8,299 nucleotides of DNA from Oscillospiraceae bacterium (GTDB taxonomy: Bacteria > Bacillota > Clostridia > Oscillospirales > Ruminococcaceae): assembly GCA_017828835.1 (NCBI GenBank), contig JAGAEK010000043.1, positions 1-8,299 of the forward strand, read 5' to 3'. Shown here in pieces: positions 1-6,901 of the stretch; the stretch's first letter is position 1; each line of letters opens with the position of its first letter. The position numbers were made by a program, and so were the translations under genes. A model generated the notes under the pieces. It made no database searches and had not been told where the DNA came from. It was given only the letters and a program-made list of their open reading frames with translations.

Positions 1-62
1 CATCCGGCAAATACCGCGCAGACGGTGCAAAGAACCAAGATTAGTGCGATGATTTTTTTCAT
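1..62 (-). CDS. Third tandem surface lipoprotein, N-terminal fragment
   Basis: Reading leftward from ATG at 62-60, the frame gives MKKIIALILVLCTVCAVFAG and then the first two bases of a Cys codon at the window edge. This is a lipoprotein signal peptide: two Lys, a hydrophobic core and a V-F-A-G-C lipobox. It nearly matches the signals of the two complete genes upstream on the same strand (starts at 2464 and 4836). The DNA is also close to theirs through the part encoding C-A-V-F-A-G. It starts 35 bp after the stop of the preceding paralog, so it is very probably the third member of the same operon. A purine-rich GAAAGGGTGTG stretch lies upstream of the ATG. Nothing beyond the signal peptide is visible, so membership of the family is an inference from signal identity and position. 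Confidence 0.75.
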   Translation of the reverse strand, partial: MKKIIALILVLCTVCAVFAG

Positions 63-97
63 TTTTTAAAAACACACCCTTTCATAATTTATATAAA

Positions 98-2464
98 TTA
101 TTTCAGTTGTTCAAGGTAGTTATCGTAAGCGCTGATTTTGTTTTTTGCGTTATTGATAAGATTCTGTACCTCGGAATTGGTCAACGATACGGTGGTTATA
201 TAATTCTGACGGTTCAGGAAACCGCTTATTATATTGGCAAACTCTGCTTGCAGAGCGGAGTCTTGTTTGATAAGCTCAACGTATTGTTTAAACGCTTCGG
301 ATCCGTCGTCGATACCGTTGCTGACTTTTTCAAAATCGTTGACTTTGCAGAGGAGCTTGTAAGCTTTGAGCGAATTGACTCTGAACTGAGCGTAGTAGCT
401 TCCGAGGAGAGTCGTCGCATATTGCAGTTCGGCATACTGTCTGGAGTTCGGGCGTGATACGTTGGGGTCGGTATAGTAAGCGTAAGTCACGTATTGTTCG
501 GCGCTCGTTTTATAGACGGCCTGGTGCATAAGCTCGGTCGCTGTTTTGAGCTCGTTTGCTGTGGTCTCGAAATTGGAACAGAACGAATCGTCAACGTAAG
601 GAATATAGTAGGTACCCTCTATATATTGCTTTATAGAAGGAAGTATGCTCTCGGGCATCGAGTTCATAATGGTACCGATACTCATTTGGTTTTGAGAACC
701 GCGGAACGGATAATAAGTCGAATCCGACCAGACCTCGAGCGCGTTACCTATATGGATAGCGGCCTCGTAGGCGAGCTCTCCCGCTGCGTTACCGAGTTGC
801 TGGATGCAGATCTTCTTTATCAAAGCGTCGTAATCCTGAGTCGGATCGCGGAGCATTTCTTTGAGAAGTATCGCGTTCATCGAGTTGCATTCGGGGGTAG
901 GACCGGTGCTGTCCATCAGACTCTCGAACCCTTGAGCGTAGAATTGTTTAATGGAGATCGCTTCGGAAACGAGGAAGAGGAAGTTCTGAGGAAGCGATTC
1001 GCTGCGGCAGAAGTTATGGTAGATGAAGCATTTTTTGTTTTCGTTTCGTTTTGCGTATTTTAAACATTTGTCGACGCGGACTTCGGTAATGGACGAAGCT
1101 TTGTTGACCATCGGACAATGGTCTCCGCCGTCGAAACCGATCGCGATATTATCAAAATCTGTGCTGGCGAGGATGTTGATAACGTCATTAAGATCGTTGT
1201 GGATCGCGGGAAGGATCATGATCTTGAAATTCGGATCGACTTCGTGAGCCGCTTTGGTGTAGATATTCGTTGCGTCCGAAAGCATTTGCCAGTTCGTTAT
1301 AGACGCGGTGTTAGAGGTGATAACTTTTTTGCAGTGTTCGCATTTTTCGGGTACGCAGAAATAAGATGAGCAGTCGTTGTTGTAAATGAATACGCCTGCA
1401 ACGTCCGGAAATTCATTTACGAATTTCTGCATTATTTCGGTCATATACTGCTGACCGAGTTCGGTATGTATGCAGATCGTTTTCGGAGTATCTTCGGTCT
1501 GACCGGAGATCCAGGAAGGAACGTCCGTCCAACCGAGAACTTCTTCGGGATACTGGCTCATATCTCCGCCGATAAAGAAGGGAAGGGCCGGCTCGGTGAG
1601 CCACTGATAATAGTCGATGCCGTATTTTTTGCAGGCGGCGGAAAGAGCTTTAAGCTGATCTATATCGTGTTGACTGGGTTCCTTTTGGAACGGGAATATG
1701 TCGCTGTGTACGAATCCGGCAATGTGAGTCGAGACTCCGGAACCGTTCGAAACTGGCGAATACATATTGAAACCGAGTCTTGAAAGGTATTCGGCTTTTT
1801 CTTCGAAATACTGTTCGGGCGCGAAATCGCCTCCCCAATAATAACCGAGTCCGCAGGAGCGGTCTTTGAATGCCCAGGTTACGAACGAATCGATCTTGCC
1901 GTCGGGATCGTACATGAAATGATCTTCGAGCTCGTAGACTCCGTAAAGTACGCTTCTTGCATTGGAGCCGGCGATGATAATATTGTCACCGACCTGTTTC
2001 ATATTGAAAGCGTCGGTATCGGCTGAGATGGAGCAGACGTCGAAGGCGTTATCGGAGAAAAGCTTCGCCTGAGTGTCGGAGGCTCCGTTGAGCGAAAGTA
2101 TGATTTGTTTCGTACCGACTTCAGAAGTTTTGATGATCTCACAATCCACGCCGACTTTTTTGAAATATTTCCGGAGATTTTCGGCGGCGGTGTTGACGAC
2201 GAGTTCGTCGGTGTCGAGCATGGCGATTTTGTAGGAAGAATCGATGTTCATTTTTTCAAGTCCTTTCGAAATTTTTGAGGAATCGTATTTAGTTGCCGAG
2301 GAGAAATACTCGTCGACAAACGTGAATCCTTCAGCAACCGAACTTTCGGTGGACGAAGACTGTTCCGAAGGTTCGGAAGAAGATGAATTTCCGTCTTTAC
2401 CGCATCCGGCGAATACCGCGCAGACGGTGCAAAGAACTAAGATCATTGAGAGGAGTTTTTTCAT
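98..2464 (-). CDS. Secreted DUF4838-like / glycoside-hydrolase-like lipoprotein, copy 2
   Basis: A 788-aa exported lipoprotein, probably anchored on the outer face of the membrane. I start it at ATG 2464 rather than TTG 2488: the ATG directly begins the MKK signal peptide, with lipobox F-A-G-C at residues 18-21. A poor GAAAGGG ribosome site lies about 13 bp upstream. Residues ~22-45 are a Ser/Glu-rich tether. Residues ~80-182 (LDTDELVVNTAAENLRKY to RSVLYGVYELEDHF) resemble the alpha-glucuronidase N-terminal/GH20b fold that precedes many glycosidase barrels. Residues ~200-525 look like a TIM-barrel core with YYQWLTEP, FIYNND and a Cys-X4-Cys-X4-Cys-X2-Cys cluster at 365-378. The rest (~530-788) is Tyr-rich and helical. 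The overall plan resembles DUF4838 proteins, assigned from memory of the family. It is about 80% identical (by eye) to the paralog 29 bp upstream and is probably co-transcribed with it. The substrate and catalytic residues are unknown, and it could be a binding protein rather than an enzyme. Confidence 0.8.
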   Translation of the reverse strand: MKKLLSMILVLCTVCAVFAGCGKDGNSSSSEPSEQSSSTESSVAEGFTFVDEYFSSATKYDSSKISKGLEKMNIDSSYKIAMLDTDELVVNTAAENLRKYFKKVGVDCEIIKTSEVGTKQIILSLNGASDTQAKLFSDNAFDVCSISADTDAFNMKQVGDNIIIAGSNARSVLYGVYELEDHFMYDPDGKIDSFVTWAFKDRSCGLGYYWGGDFAPEQYFEEKAEYLSRLGFNMYSPVSNGSGVSTHIAGFVHSDIFPFQKEPSQHDIDQLKALSAACKKYGIDYYQWLTEPALPFFIGGDMSQYPEEVLGWTDVPSWISGQTEDTPKTICIHTELGQQYMTEIMQKFVNEFPDVAGVFIYNNDCSSYFCVPEKCEHCKKVITSNTASITNWQMLSDATNIYTKAAHEVDPNFKIMILPAIHNDLNDVINILASTDFDNIAIGFDGGDHCPMVNKASSITEVRVDKCLKYAKRNENKKCFIYHNFCRSESLPQNFLFLVSEAISIKQFYAQGFESLMDSTGPTPECNSMNAILLKEMLRDPTQDYDALIKKICIQQLGNAAGELAYEAAIHIGNALEVWSDSTYYPFRGSQNQMSIGTIMNSMPESILPSIKQYIEGTYYIPYVDDSFCSNFETTANELKTATELMHQAVYKTSAEQYVTYAYYTDPNVSRPNSRQYAELQYATTLLGSYYAQFRVNSLKAYKLLCKVNDFEKVSNGIDDGSEAFKQYVELIKQDSALQAEFANIISGFLNRQNYITTVSLTNSEVQNLINNAKNKISAYDNYLEQLK

Positions 2465-2493
2465 TTTTTTTAAAACACCCTTTCGCAATTGGA

Positions 2494-4836
2494 TTATTGC
2501 AGCTTATCAAGATATTTTTCGTAAGCGCGAGCTTTTGCGTTTGCTTTCAAACGGAGACGTTGTATCGAATAATCGCTCAACGATACGGAAGAAATATAAT
2601 TCTTACCTTCCATAAAACCTTTGATGATACTGGAGAACTCTCTTTGCTGAGCGGAGTCTTGTTTGATAAGTTCAACGTATTGTTGGAACGCTTCGGAGCC
2701 GTCGTCGATATTTTGCTTGACCTTCGAGAAATCATCAACATTACAGAGGAGCTTATAAGCGTTGAGCATATTGACTCTGAACTGAGCGTAGTAGCTTCCG
2801 AGGAGAGTCGTCGCGTATTGAAGTTCCGCATACTGTTTGCAGGTCGGGCGGGATACGTTGGGATCGGTGTAGTAAGCGTAAGTTACGTATTGATCGGATC
2901 TTGCCGCGTCCATAGCCTGCTGCAGAAGGTCGGTCGCGATTTTAAGCTCACTTGCGGTGACCTCGAAATTGGAATAGAACGAGTCGGACAAGCTGTAGTA
3001 ATGGCTTGCAATGTAGCTCTTTATTGTGGGAAGGATATCTTCGGGCATCTCGTTCATCATAGTTCCGATGCTCATTTGGCTTGCAGAACCGCGGAAAGGA
3101 TAATAGAATGATGTACCAGACCATGTTTCGAGGGCGTTGCCGATATGTATAGCGGCCTCGTAGGCGAGTTCTCCGGCGGTGTTGCCAAGCTGTTGAATAC
3201 AGATCTTCCTTATCAATGCGTTGTAATCCTGAGTCGGATCGCGGAGCATTTCTTTTAGCAGGAGCGCGTTCATCGAGTTACATTCGGGTGTAGGACCTGT
3301 GCTGTCCATCAGGCTTTCGAAACCCTGATCGTAGAATTGTTTAATGGAGATAGCTTCGGAAACGAGGAAGAGAAAGTTCTGAGGGACGGACTCGCTGCGG
3401 CAGAAGTTATGGTAGATGAAGCATTTTTTGCTTTGGTTGTTCTTGGCGTAATCAAGACAGGTTGCGACTTTTCCCTGTGGAACAGCCGAAGATTTGGTGA
3501 CCATCGGGCAATGGTCTCCGCCGTCGAAACCGATCGCGATATTATCGAAATCAGTGTTTTCGAGGATGTTAGTGAGTTCGGTGTCGTTGTTGTGGATCGC
3601 GGGAAGGATCATGATTTTGAAATTCGGATCGACTTCGTGAGCTGCTTTGGTGTAGATACTTGTCGCGTCCGAAAGCATTTGCCAGTTCGTTATAGCTGCT
3701 GTGTTAGTGGTGATCACCTTTTTGCAGTGTTCGCATTTTTCGGGTATGCAGAAATAAGATTCGCAGTCATTGTTATAAATAAAGACACCGGCAACGTCGG
3801 GAAATTCAGTTATGAATTTCTGCATCATCTCAGTCATATACTGCTGACCGAGTTCGGTGTGTATGCAAATCGTTTTAGGAGTATCTTCCGTCTGACCGGC
3901 GATCCAGGAAGGAACGTCCGTCCAACCCAAAACCTCTTCGGGATACTGGCTTATATCTCCGCCGATAAAGAAGGGAAGGGCAGGCTCGGTGAGCCATTGA
4001 TAATAGTCGATGCCGTATTTTTTGCAGGCGGCTGACAGAGATTTAAGCTGATCGATATTGTGCTGATCGGGTTCGGTCTGGAACGGGAAGATGTCGCTGT
4101 GTACGAATCCGGCAATGTGGGTAGGAACGCCGGAACCGTCGGTGACCGGGGAATACATATTGAAACCGAGCCTGGAAAGGTATTCGGCTTTTTCTTCATA
4201 GTACTGTTCGGTTGAGAATTTGTCTCCGCTCCAATAATAACCGAGTCCGCAGGAGCGGTCTTTGAACGCCCATTTTACGAACGAGTCGATTTTTTCGTCG
4301 GGCTCATACATGAAATGATCTTCGAGTTCGTAAACTCCGTAGAGAACGCTTCTCGGGTTGGAGCCGGCTATGATAATGTTGTCGCCGACCTGTTTTATGT
4401 TGAAAGCATCGTTTTCGGCGTCGACGGAGCGAACGGAAAGGGAGTTAGAGGAAAAGAGCTTCGCCTGAGTTTTCGACGCGCCGTTATGAGAAAGGATGAT
4501 TTGTTTCGTGCCGACTTTCGAGATTTTTACGATCTCGCAGTCCACACCGACCTTGCTGAGGTATTTCCGGAGGTTTTCGGCGGCGGTATTGACGACGAGT
4601 TCGTCGGTGTCGAGCAGGGCGATCTGGTAAGAAGAATCGATGCCCGCTTTTTCAAGACCGTTCGAAATTTTTGAAGAATCGTATTCGGTTGCCGAGGAGA
4701 AATACTCGTCGACGAACTTAAACTCTTTAGGAGCCGAGCTTTCGTTAACAGAAGACGAGTTTGTTTCTTCACCGCATCCGGCGAATACCGCGCAGACGGT
4801 ACAAATGACCAAAATTAACGCAATAAATTTTTTCAT
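2494..4836 (-). CDS. Secreted DUF4838-like / glycoside-hydrolase-like lipoprotein, copy 1 (operon leader)
   Basis: A 780-aa exported lipoprotein, first gene of the minus-strand array. Three in-frame ATGs lie at 4845, 4842 and 4836. The GAGAGG ribosome site is only 1 base from the first and about 10 bases from the third, and the third begins MKKFIALILVICTVCAVFAGC, so 4836 is preferred. The lipobox Cys is residue 21. A Ser/Glu tether (~22-38, shorter than in copy 2) leads to FVDEYFSSATEYDSSKIS. A GH67-N/GH20b-like domain follows (~70-175), then a barrel-like core with YYQWLTEPALPFFIGG, FIYNND and the same Cys-X4-Cys-X4-Cys-X2-Cys spacing, and a helical C-terminal third ending YEKYLDKLQ. It differs from copy 2 mostly in the tether, the stretch after AIHNN and the C-terminal 60 residues. 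Likely role: handling a polysaccharide or glycan at the cell surface (inference). The DUF4838 assignment is from memory, and an uncharacterised glycosidase family is equally possible. Confidence 0.8.
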   Translation of the reverse strand: MKKFIALILVICTVCAVFAGCGEETNSSSVNESSAPKEFKFVDEYFSSATEYDSSKISNGLEKAGIDSSYQIALLDTDELVVNTAAENLRKYLSKVGVDCEIVKISKVGTKQIILSHNGASKTQAKLFSSNSLSVRSVDAENDAFNIKQVGDNIIIAGSNPRSVLYGVYELEDHFMYEPDEKIDSFVKWAFKDRSCGLGYYWSGDKFSTEQYYEEKAEYLSRLGFNMYSPVTDGSGVPTHIAGFVHSDIFPFQTEPDQHNIDQLKSLSAACKKYGIDYYQWLTEPALPFFIGGDISQYPEEVLGWTDVPSWIAGQTEDTPKTICIHTELGQQYMTEMMQKFITEFPDVAGVFIYNNDCESYFCIPEKCEHCKKVITTNTAAITNWQMLSDATSIYTKAAHEVDPNFKIMILPAIHNNDTELTNILENTDFDNIAIGFDGGDHCPMVTKSSAVPQGKVATCLDYAKNNQSKKCFIYHNFCRSESVPQNFLFLVSEAISIKQFYDQGFESLMDSTGPTPECNSMNALLLKEMLRDPTQDYNALIRKICIQQLGNTAGELAYEAAIHIGNALETWSGTSFYYPFRGSASQMSIGTMMNEMPEDILPTIKSYIASHYYSLSDSFYSNFEVTASELKIATDLLQQAMDAARSDQYVTYAYYTDPNVSRPTCKQYAELQYATTLLGSYYAQFRVNMLNAYKLLCNVDDFSKVKQNIDDGSEAFQQYVELIKQDSAQQREFSSIIKGFMEGKNYISSVSLSDYSIQRLRLKANAKARAYEKYLDKLQ

Positions 4837-4883
4837 AAACATCATTCCTCTCAGTGACAGTAAAAATACGAATACGTATATAA

Positions 4884-4912
4884 AGTATACTAAACAATTT
4901 ACCGAAAGTAAA
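4884..4912 (-). promoter_or_regulatory. Sigma-A-type promoter for the lipoprotein operon
   Basis: On the minus strand, TTTACT (4912-4907, four of six consensus bases) is followed after 17 bp by TATACT (4889-4884, five of six). This places the transcript start near 4877 and gives a leader of about 40 nt before ATG 4836, containing the GAGAGG ribosome site. An inverted repeat ATTTAC-CGAAA-GTAAAT (4897-4913) overlaps the -35 element and could be an operator or chance in AT-rich DNA. No other promoter is evident between the paralogs, so this probably drives the whole array. Confidence 0.55.
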
Positions 4913-5020
4913 TAGAAAATACAGTTTTTGAGACAAAATTGGGATATTTTTAAGCGATTTGTCCATATTACTTACATTAAAAAATCGGATATTATACGAT
5001 AGCTATATTATAATAAGGTA

Positions 5021-5049
5021 TTGAAAAGCGAAAGAATTAATAGTATACT
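5021..5049 (+). promoter_or_regulatory. Sigma-A promoter of the peptidyl-prolyl isomerase gene
   Basis: TTGAAA (5021-5026) and TATACT (5044-5049) each match five of six consensus bases and are exactly 17 bp apart. Transcription would start near 5056, leaving a short leader of about 20 nt. That leader carries a perfect AGGAGG ribosome site at 5063-5068, 8 bases before the ATG. The layout suggests constitutive, well-translated expression. Confidence 0.7.
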
Positions 5050-5076
5050 TGAAAAAAAGAGCAGGAGGCATAAAAA

Positions 5077-5550
5077 ATGGTAACAATTTTGATGGATAAC
5101 GGTAAAAAGATAAAATTGGAGCTTTACCCCGAATACGCGCCGATAACGGTCAATAATTTCATAGATCTTGTGAAGAAGAAATTTTATAACGGATTGAAAT
5201 TTCATAGGGTAATAGAGGGCTTTATGATACAGGGCGGATGTCCGAAGGGCGACGGAACGGGCGGCCCGGGATACGAAATAAAGGGTGAATTTGCGAAAAA
5301 CGGAGTTAATAATCCTCTGAAACACACGCGCGGAGTTATTTCGATGGCACGGGCGATGGATCCGGATTCGGCGGGATCGCAGTTTTTCATCATGCACAAA
5401 GACGCGCCGCATCTTGACGGCTCATACGCGGCGTTCGGTAAAGTAGTTGAGGGGATGGAAGTGGTCGACGAGATAGCGTCGGTGAGGACGGATTGGAATG
5501 ATAAGCCGATCGAGCCGCAGGTTATAAGGGAGATAACGATAGAAGAATAA
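5077..5550 (+). CDS. ppiB: Cyclophilin-type peptidyl-prolyl cis-trans isomerase
   Basis: A 157-aa single-domain cyclophilin that catalyses cis-trans isomerisation of X-Pro bonds and helps protein folding. It has no signal peptide or membrane segment, so it acts in the cytoplasm. The active-site pattern is intact: FHRV with Arg44, then FMIQGG with Phe49, Met50 and Gln52, AGSQFFI with Gln102 and Phe104, and LDGSYAAFGKV at 113-123. These correspond to human CypA Arg55, Phe60, Met61, Gln63, Gln111 and Phe113. The CypA Trp121 position is His112, as in many bacterial cyclophilins that bind cyclosporin weakly. The length is usual for compact bacterial members. The start is fixed by AGGAGG at 5063-5068. 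It is a single-gene unit with its own promoter, divergent from the lipoprotein operon and upstream of two tRNA genes. No good terminator follows the stop. Confidence 0.95.
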   Translation: MVTILMDNGKKIKLELYPEYAPITVNNFIDLVKKKFYNGLKFHRVIEGFMIQGGCPKGDGTGGPGYEIKGEFAKNGVNNPLKHTRGVISMARAMDPDSAGSQFFIMHKDAPHLDGSYAAFGKVVEGMEVVDEIASVRTDWNDKPIEPQVIREITIEE

Positions 5551-5621
5551 ACGCGGGAAAACGGTTGAAAGGCCGCGGCGCGAAAAGGCGAGCAAAAAAA
5601 GAATATTTTTTCAAATTGGTA

Positions 5622-5653
5622 TTGACAAAATAAAAACGCTGTGTTAGTATAAT
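5622..5653 (+). promoter_or_regulatory. Promoter of the tRNA-Thr/tRNA-Tyr unit
   Basis: A perfect -35 TTGACA (5622-5627) lies upstream of overlapping -10 candidates: TAGTAT (5645-5650, ideal 17-bp spacing, four of six) and TATAAT (5648-5653, perfect hexamer but 20-bp spacing). The predicted transcript starts within about 5 bases of the tRNA-Thr 5' end, a compact arrangement for a stable RNA promoter. It is the only clear promoter before the two tRNAs. Confidence 0.65.
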
Positions 5654-5663
5654 TAACGTTGTC

Positions 5664-5739
5664 GCTGGTGTAGCTCAGCTGGTAGAGCAGCTGATTTGTA
5701 ATCAGCAGGTCGGGGGTTCGAATCCGTCCACCAGCTCCA
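5664..5739 (+). tRNA. tRNA-Thr (anticodon TGT)
   Basis: The cloverleaf reads: acceptor GCTGGTG (5664-5670) paired with CACCAGC (5729-5735), D arm GCTC/GAGC, anticodon stem GCTGA/TCAGC, loop TTTGTAA with anticodon TGT at 5697-5699, T loop TTCGAAT (5717-5723), discriminator T, encoded CCA 5737-5739. It reads ACA and, by wobble, other Thr codons. The T stem GGGGG/CCGTC contains one G-G mismatch (5714 with 5726) and a G-T pair. All other stems are intact, so it is probably functional. Confidence 0.95.
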
Positions 5740-5758
5740 GCGGATAACAAATAGATAT

Positions 5759-5844
5759 GGGAGTGTTCCCGAGCGGCCAAAGGGGGCAGACTGTAAATCT
5801 GTTGTCTGTTGACTACGGTGGTCCGAATCCACCCGCTCCCACCA
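5759..5844 (+). tRNA. tRNA-Tyr (anticodon GTA)
   Basis: A class II tRNA with a long variable arm. The acceptor GGGAGTG (5759-5765) pairs with CGCTCCC, with one G-T pair. The D stem is CCC/GGG. The anticodon stem GCAGA/TCTGT closes loop CTGTAAA with anticodon GTA at 5793-5795. The T arm is GGTGG TCCGAAT CCACC. The discriminator is A, then encoded CCA (5842-5844 preceded by A5841). It begins 19 bp after tRNA-Thr and should be processed from the same precursor. Confidence 0.94.
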
Positions 5845-5845
5845 G

Positions 5846-5886
5846 AATAGGGTTGCTATTTTAACAAAAATGGCAATCCTATTTTT
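5846..5886 (+). terminator. Rho-independent terminator of the tRNA unit
   Basis: A 17-bp stem (5846-5862 with 5867-5883) contains two G-U pairs and no mismatches. It closes a 4-base AACA loop and is followed by a T run (5882-5886). It begins one base after the tRNA-Tyr CCA end, so it ends the tRNA transcript. It also isolates the next gene from read-through. The stem is near-symmetric with A- and T-rich flanks and may also act on the minus strand. Confidence 0.85.
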
Positions 5887-5908
5887 CCTTTATTACTCAT
5901 GAGAAACC

Positions 5909-5914
5909 TATAAT
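5909..5914 (+). promoter_or_regulatory. Possible -10 element for the CoiA-like gene
   Basis: A perfect TATAAT lies in the 85-bp gap between the tRNA terminator and the CoiA-like gene. No recognisable -35 hexamer sits 16-18 bp upstream, where the sequence is TC-rich terminator tail, and there is no extended TG motif. Because the gene is preceded by a strong terminator it needs its own promoter, and this is the best candidate. Expression may be weak or activator-dependent. Confidence 0.3.
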
Positions 5915-5971
5915 GGTCAAGATATGGAATAATCTTTCTAAAGAATAGTATGTTTGTGAAGAGGAGTTACA

Positions 5972-6901
5972 ATGTCTGAACGCTTGTTGAAATACGGAAT
6001 AAAAGACGGCCGACTCATTTCTATTGAAGAAGTTGTTTCAGGAATGGGGTGTGGTTGTTTTTGTCCTTCATGCGGTGCAGTGCTCGTGGCAAAAAAGGGG
6101 CTTAAAAGAGAACATCATTTCGCCCATTACAACGCAAACGATTGTAAACATGGCAGCGAGAGCGCTTTACATCTAATGGCTAAAAATACAATGGCTTCTT
6201 TGAAGTGCCTTTTTGTTCCTGACATGGACGATTCAAGCAGTGGTTCCGTCCGGGACTTTAGTGCAGTTGAACTTGAAAGCAGATCGTTCCAATCTTTCAT
6301 ACCGGATATTGTATTGAAAAACAATGATGAAATCCTTTGTGTTGAAATCCTAGTTACTCATGCCGTTGATGAAGAAAAAGAGAAAAAAATAGAAAGAAGT
6401 AAGATTCCGACAGTAGAAATTGACTTGGGCGGGATGCTTGAAAGCTTTGATGAAAAGTCGATAACCGAGGTTTTTCTCTCCGGCCGGCTAACAAAATGGG
6501 TTTATAATTCTGTCATTGCAGAACGTTTGCGCAAAGAACGTATTGAAAAAGAATTAAGTGACCTTCTTCCGCCGATTGGTTCCGTCTATACCCCGGGATC
6601 AGAATGGTACGATTGTCCTAGGCTAAAAAGGAAAATGTCCTTCTTTTATGGGAAAGACTCTTGTCATGACTGCTGGTATTTCAATCATCTTTATCCTTTT
6701 AAGAATTATACGAATGTTTTGCAGTGCATCTATCGAGAAAGTGACCTGCTAAAGCAAAAGGTGGAGGATGTTCGTAATGTGGTACGCGAATCTGAATCCG
6801 GGTTGCTTTTGTCTGTTGATATTTTAGTCGATAAAATATGGCAACACTGGGAAGGCTCAAAAACTGAGAAACTCTCTTTGCTCAAAGCGAACGGTTATTG
6901 A
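5972..6901 (+). CDS. CoiA-like predicted nuclease with two zinc-binding Cys clusters
   Basis: A 309-aa soluble protein resembling competence protein CoiA-like nucleases. The N-terminal part has the family's zinc-ribbon look: CPSC at 31-34, KREHHFAHYNANDC with His52 and Cys58, then ESALHLMAK (63-71). A PD-(D/E)xK-like core follows, with Pro111-Asp112 (FIPDIVL), Glu125 (CVEILV) and a charged helix EEKEKKIERSK before a final strand. Such proteins are thought to act on DNA, CoiA itself in handling incoming single-stranded DNA during transformation. No substrate can be read here. The C-terminal half adds Cys215, Cys231-X2-Cys234 and Cys252, suggesting a second metal site, plus a helical tail. The start is fixed by GAGGAG at 5961-5966, 5 bases before the ATG. 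The gene stands alone between two terminators, with no other competence genes. Its codons are AT-richer than the neighbours', hinting at transfer. Confidence 0.7.
   Translation: MSERLLKYGIKDGRLISIEEVVSGMGCGCFCPSCGAVLVAKKGLKREHHFAHYNANDCKHGSESALHLMAKNTMASLKCLFVPDMDDSSSGSVRDFSAVELESRSFQSFIPDIVLKNNDEILCVEILVTHAVDEEKEKKIERSKIPTVEIDLGGMLESFDEKSITEVFLSGRLTKWVYNSVIAERLRKERIEKELSDLLPPIGSVYTPGSEWYDCPRLKRKMSFFYGKDSCHDCWYFNHLYPFKNYTNVLQCIYRESDLLKQKVEDVRNVVRESESGLLLSVDILVDKIWQHWEGSKTEKLSLLKANGY

Larger units (their letters stand above)
1..4836 (-). repeat. Tandem gene-length direct repeat (about 2.4 kb units)
   Basis: The three lipoprotein genes start at 4836, 2464 and 62, giving repeat periods of 2372 and 2402 bp. 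The two complete units align along their whole length, with long identical DNA runs in the barrel region (for example around 1563-1589 against 3953-3979, and 1606-1637 against 3999-4030). They diverge with small indels in the Ser-rich tether and near the C-terminus. The short gaps between units (29 and 35 bp) are also alike, each with an A-rich run before the ATG. This is tandem gene duplication; no flanking mobile-element ends are visible. Confidence 0.85.
4837..5076. other. Divergent AT-rich intergenic region
   Basis: This spacer separates the leftward lipoprotein operon from the rightward isomerase gene and carries one promoter for each direction. It is strongly AT-rich. It contains short palindromes (ATACGTAT at 4872-4879, GTATAC at 4885-4890) and a lone TATAAT at 5009-5014 with no convincing -35 partner. 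No small gene, RNA gene or riboswitch-like structure was recognised in it. Confidence 0.6.

Noticed and set aside
494..1063. A 189-codon open frame on the plus strand antisense to copy 2
   Set aside because: It lies wholly inside the lipoprotein gene, lacks a ribosome site and resembles no protein. A similar antisense frame appears in copy 1 because the coding DNA is alike.
3337..4035. A 232-codon plus-strand open frame antisense to copy 1
   Set aside because: It is the shadow of the conserved barrel coding sequence, with no start signals. Its counterpart in copy 2 is broken by stops, so there is no selection for it.
5009..5014. TATAAT as a second promoter for ppiB
   Set aside because: No -35-like hexamer is found 16-18 bp upstream, and the TTGAAA/TATACT pair at 5021-5049 is much better.
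5591..5612. A-run/T-run AAAAAAAGAATATTTTTT after ppiB as a terminator
   Set aside because: The stem would be only A-T pairs with no GC-rich portion. It lies just upstream of the tRNA promoter and is more likely an AT-rich upstream element.
5202..5780. A 192-codon minus-strand frame crossing ppiB and tRNA-Thr
   Set aside because: It runs through a tRNA gene and antisense to a clear cyclophilin. Its GRIRTPDLLITNQLLYQLSY stretch is the well-known false translation of a tRNA gene.
5845..5971. Integrase attachment site at the 3' end of tRNA-Tyr
   Set aside because: No second copy of the tRNA 3' end occurs downstream and no integrase gene is present in the window.
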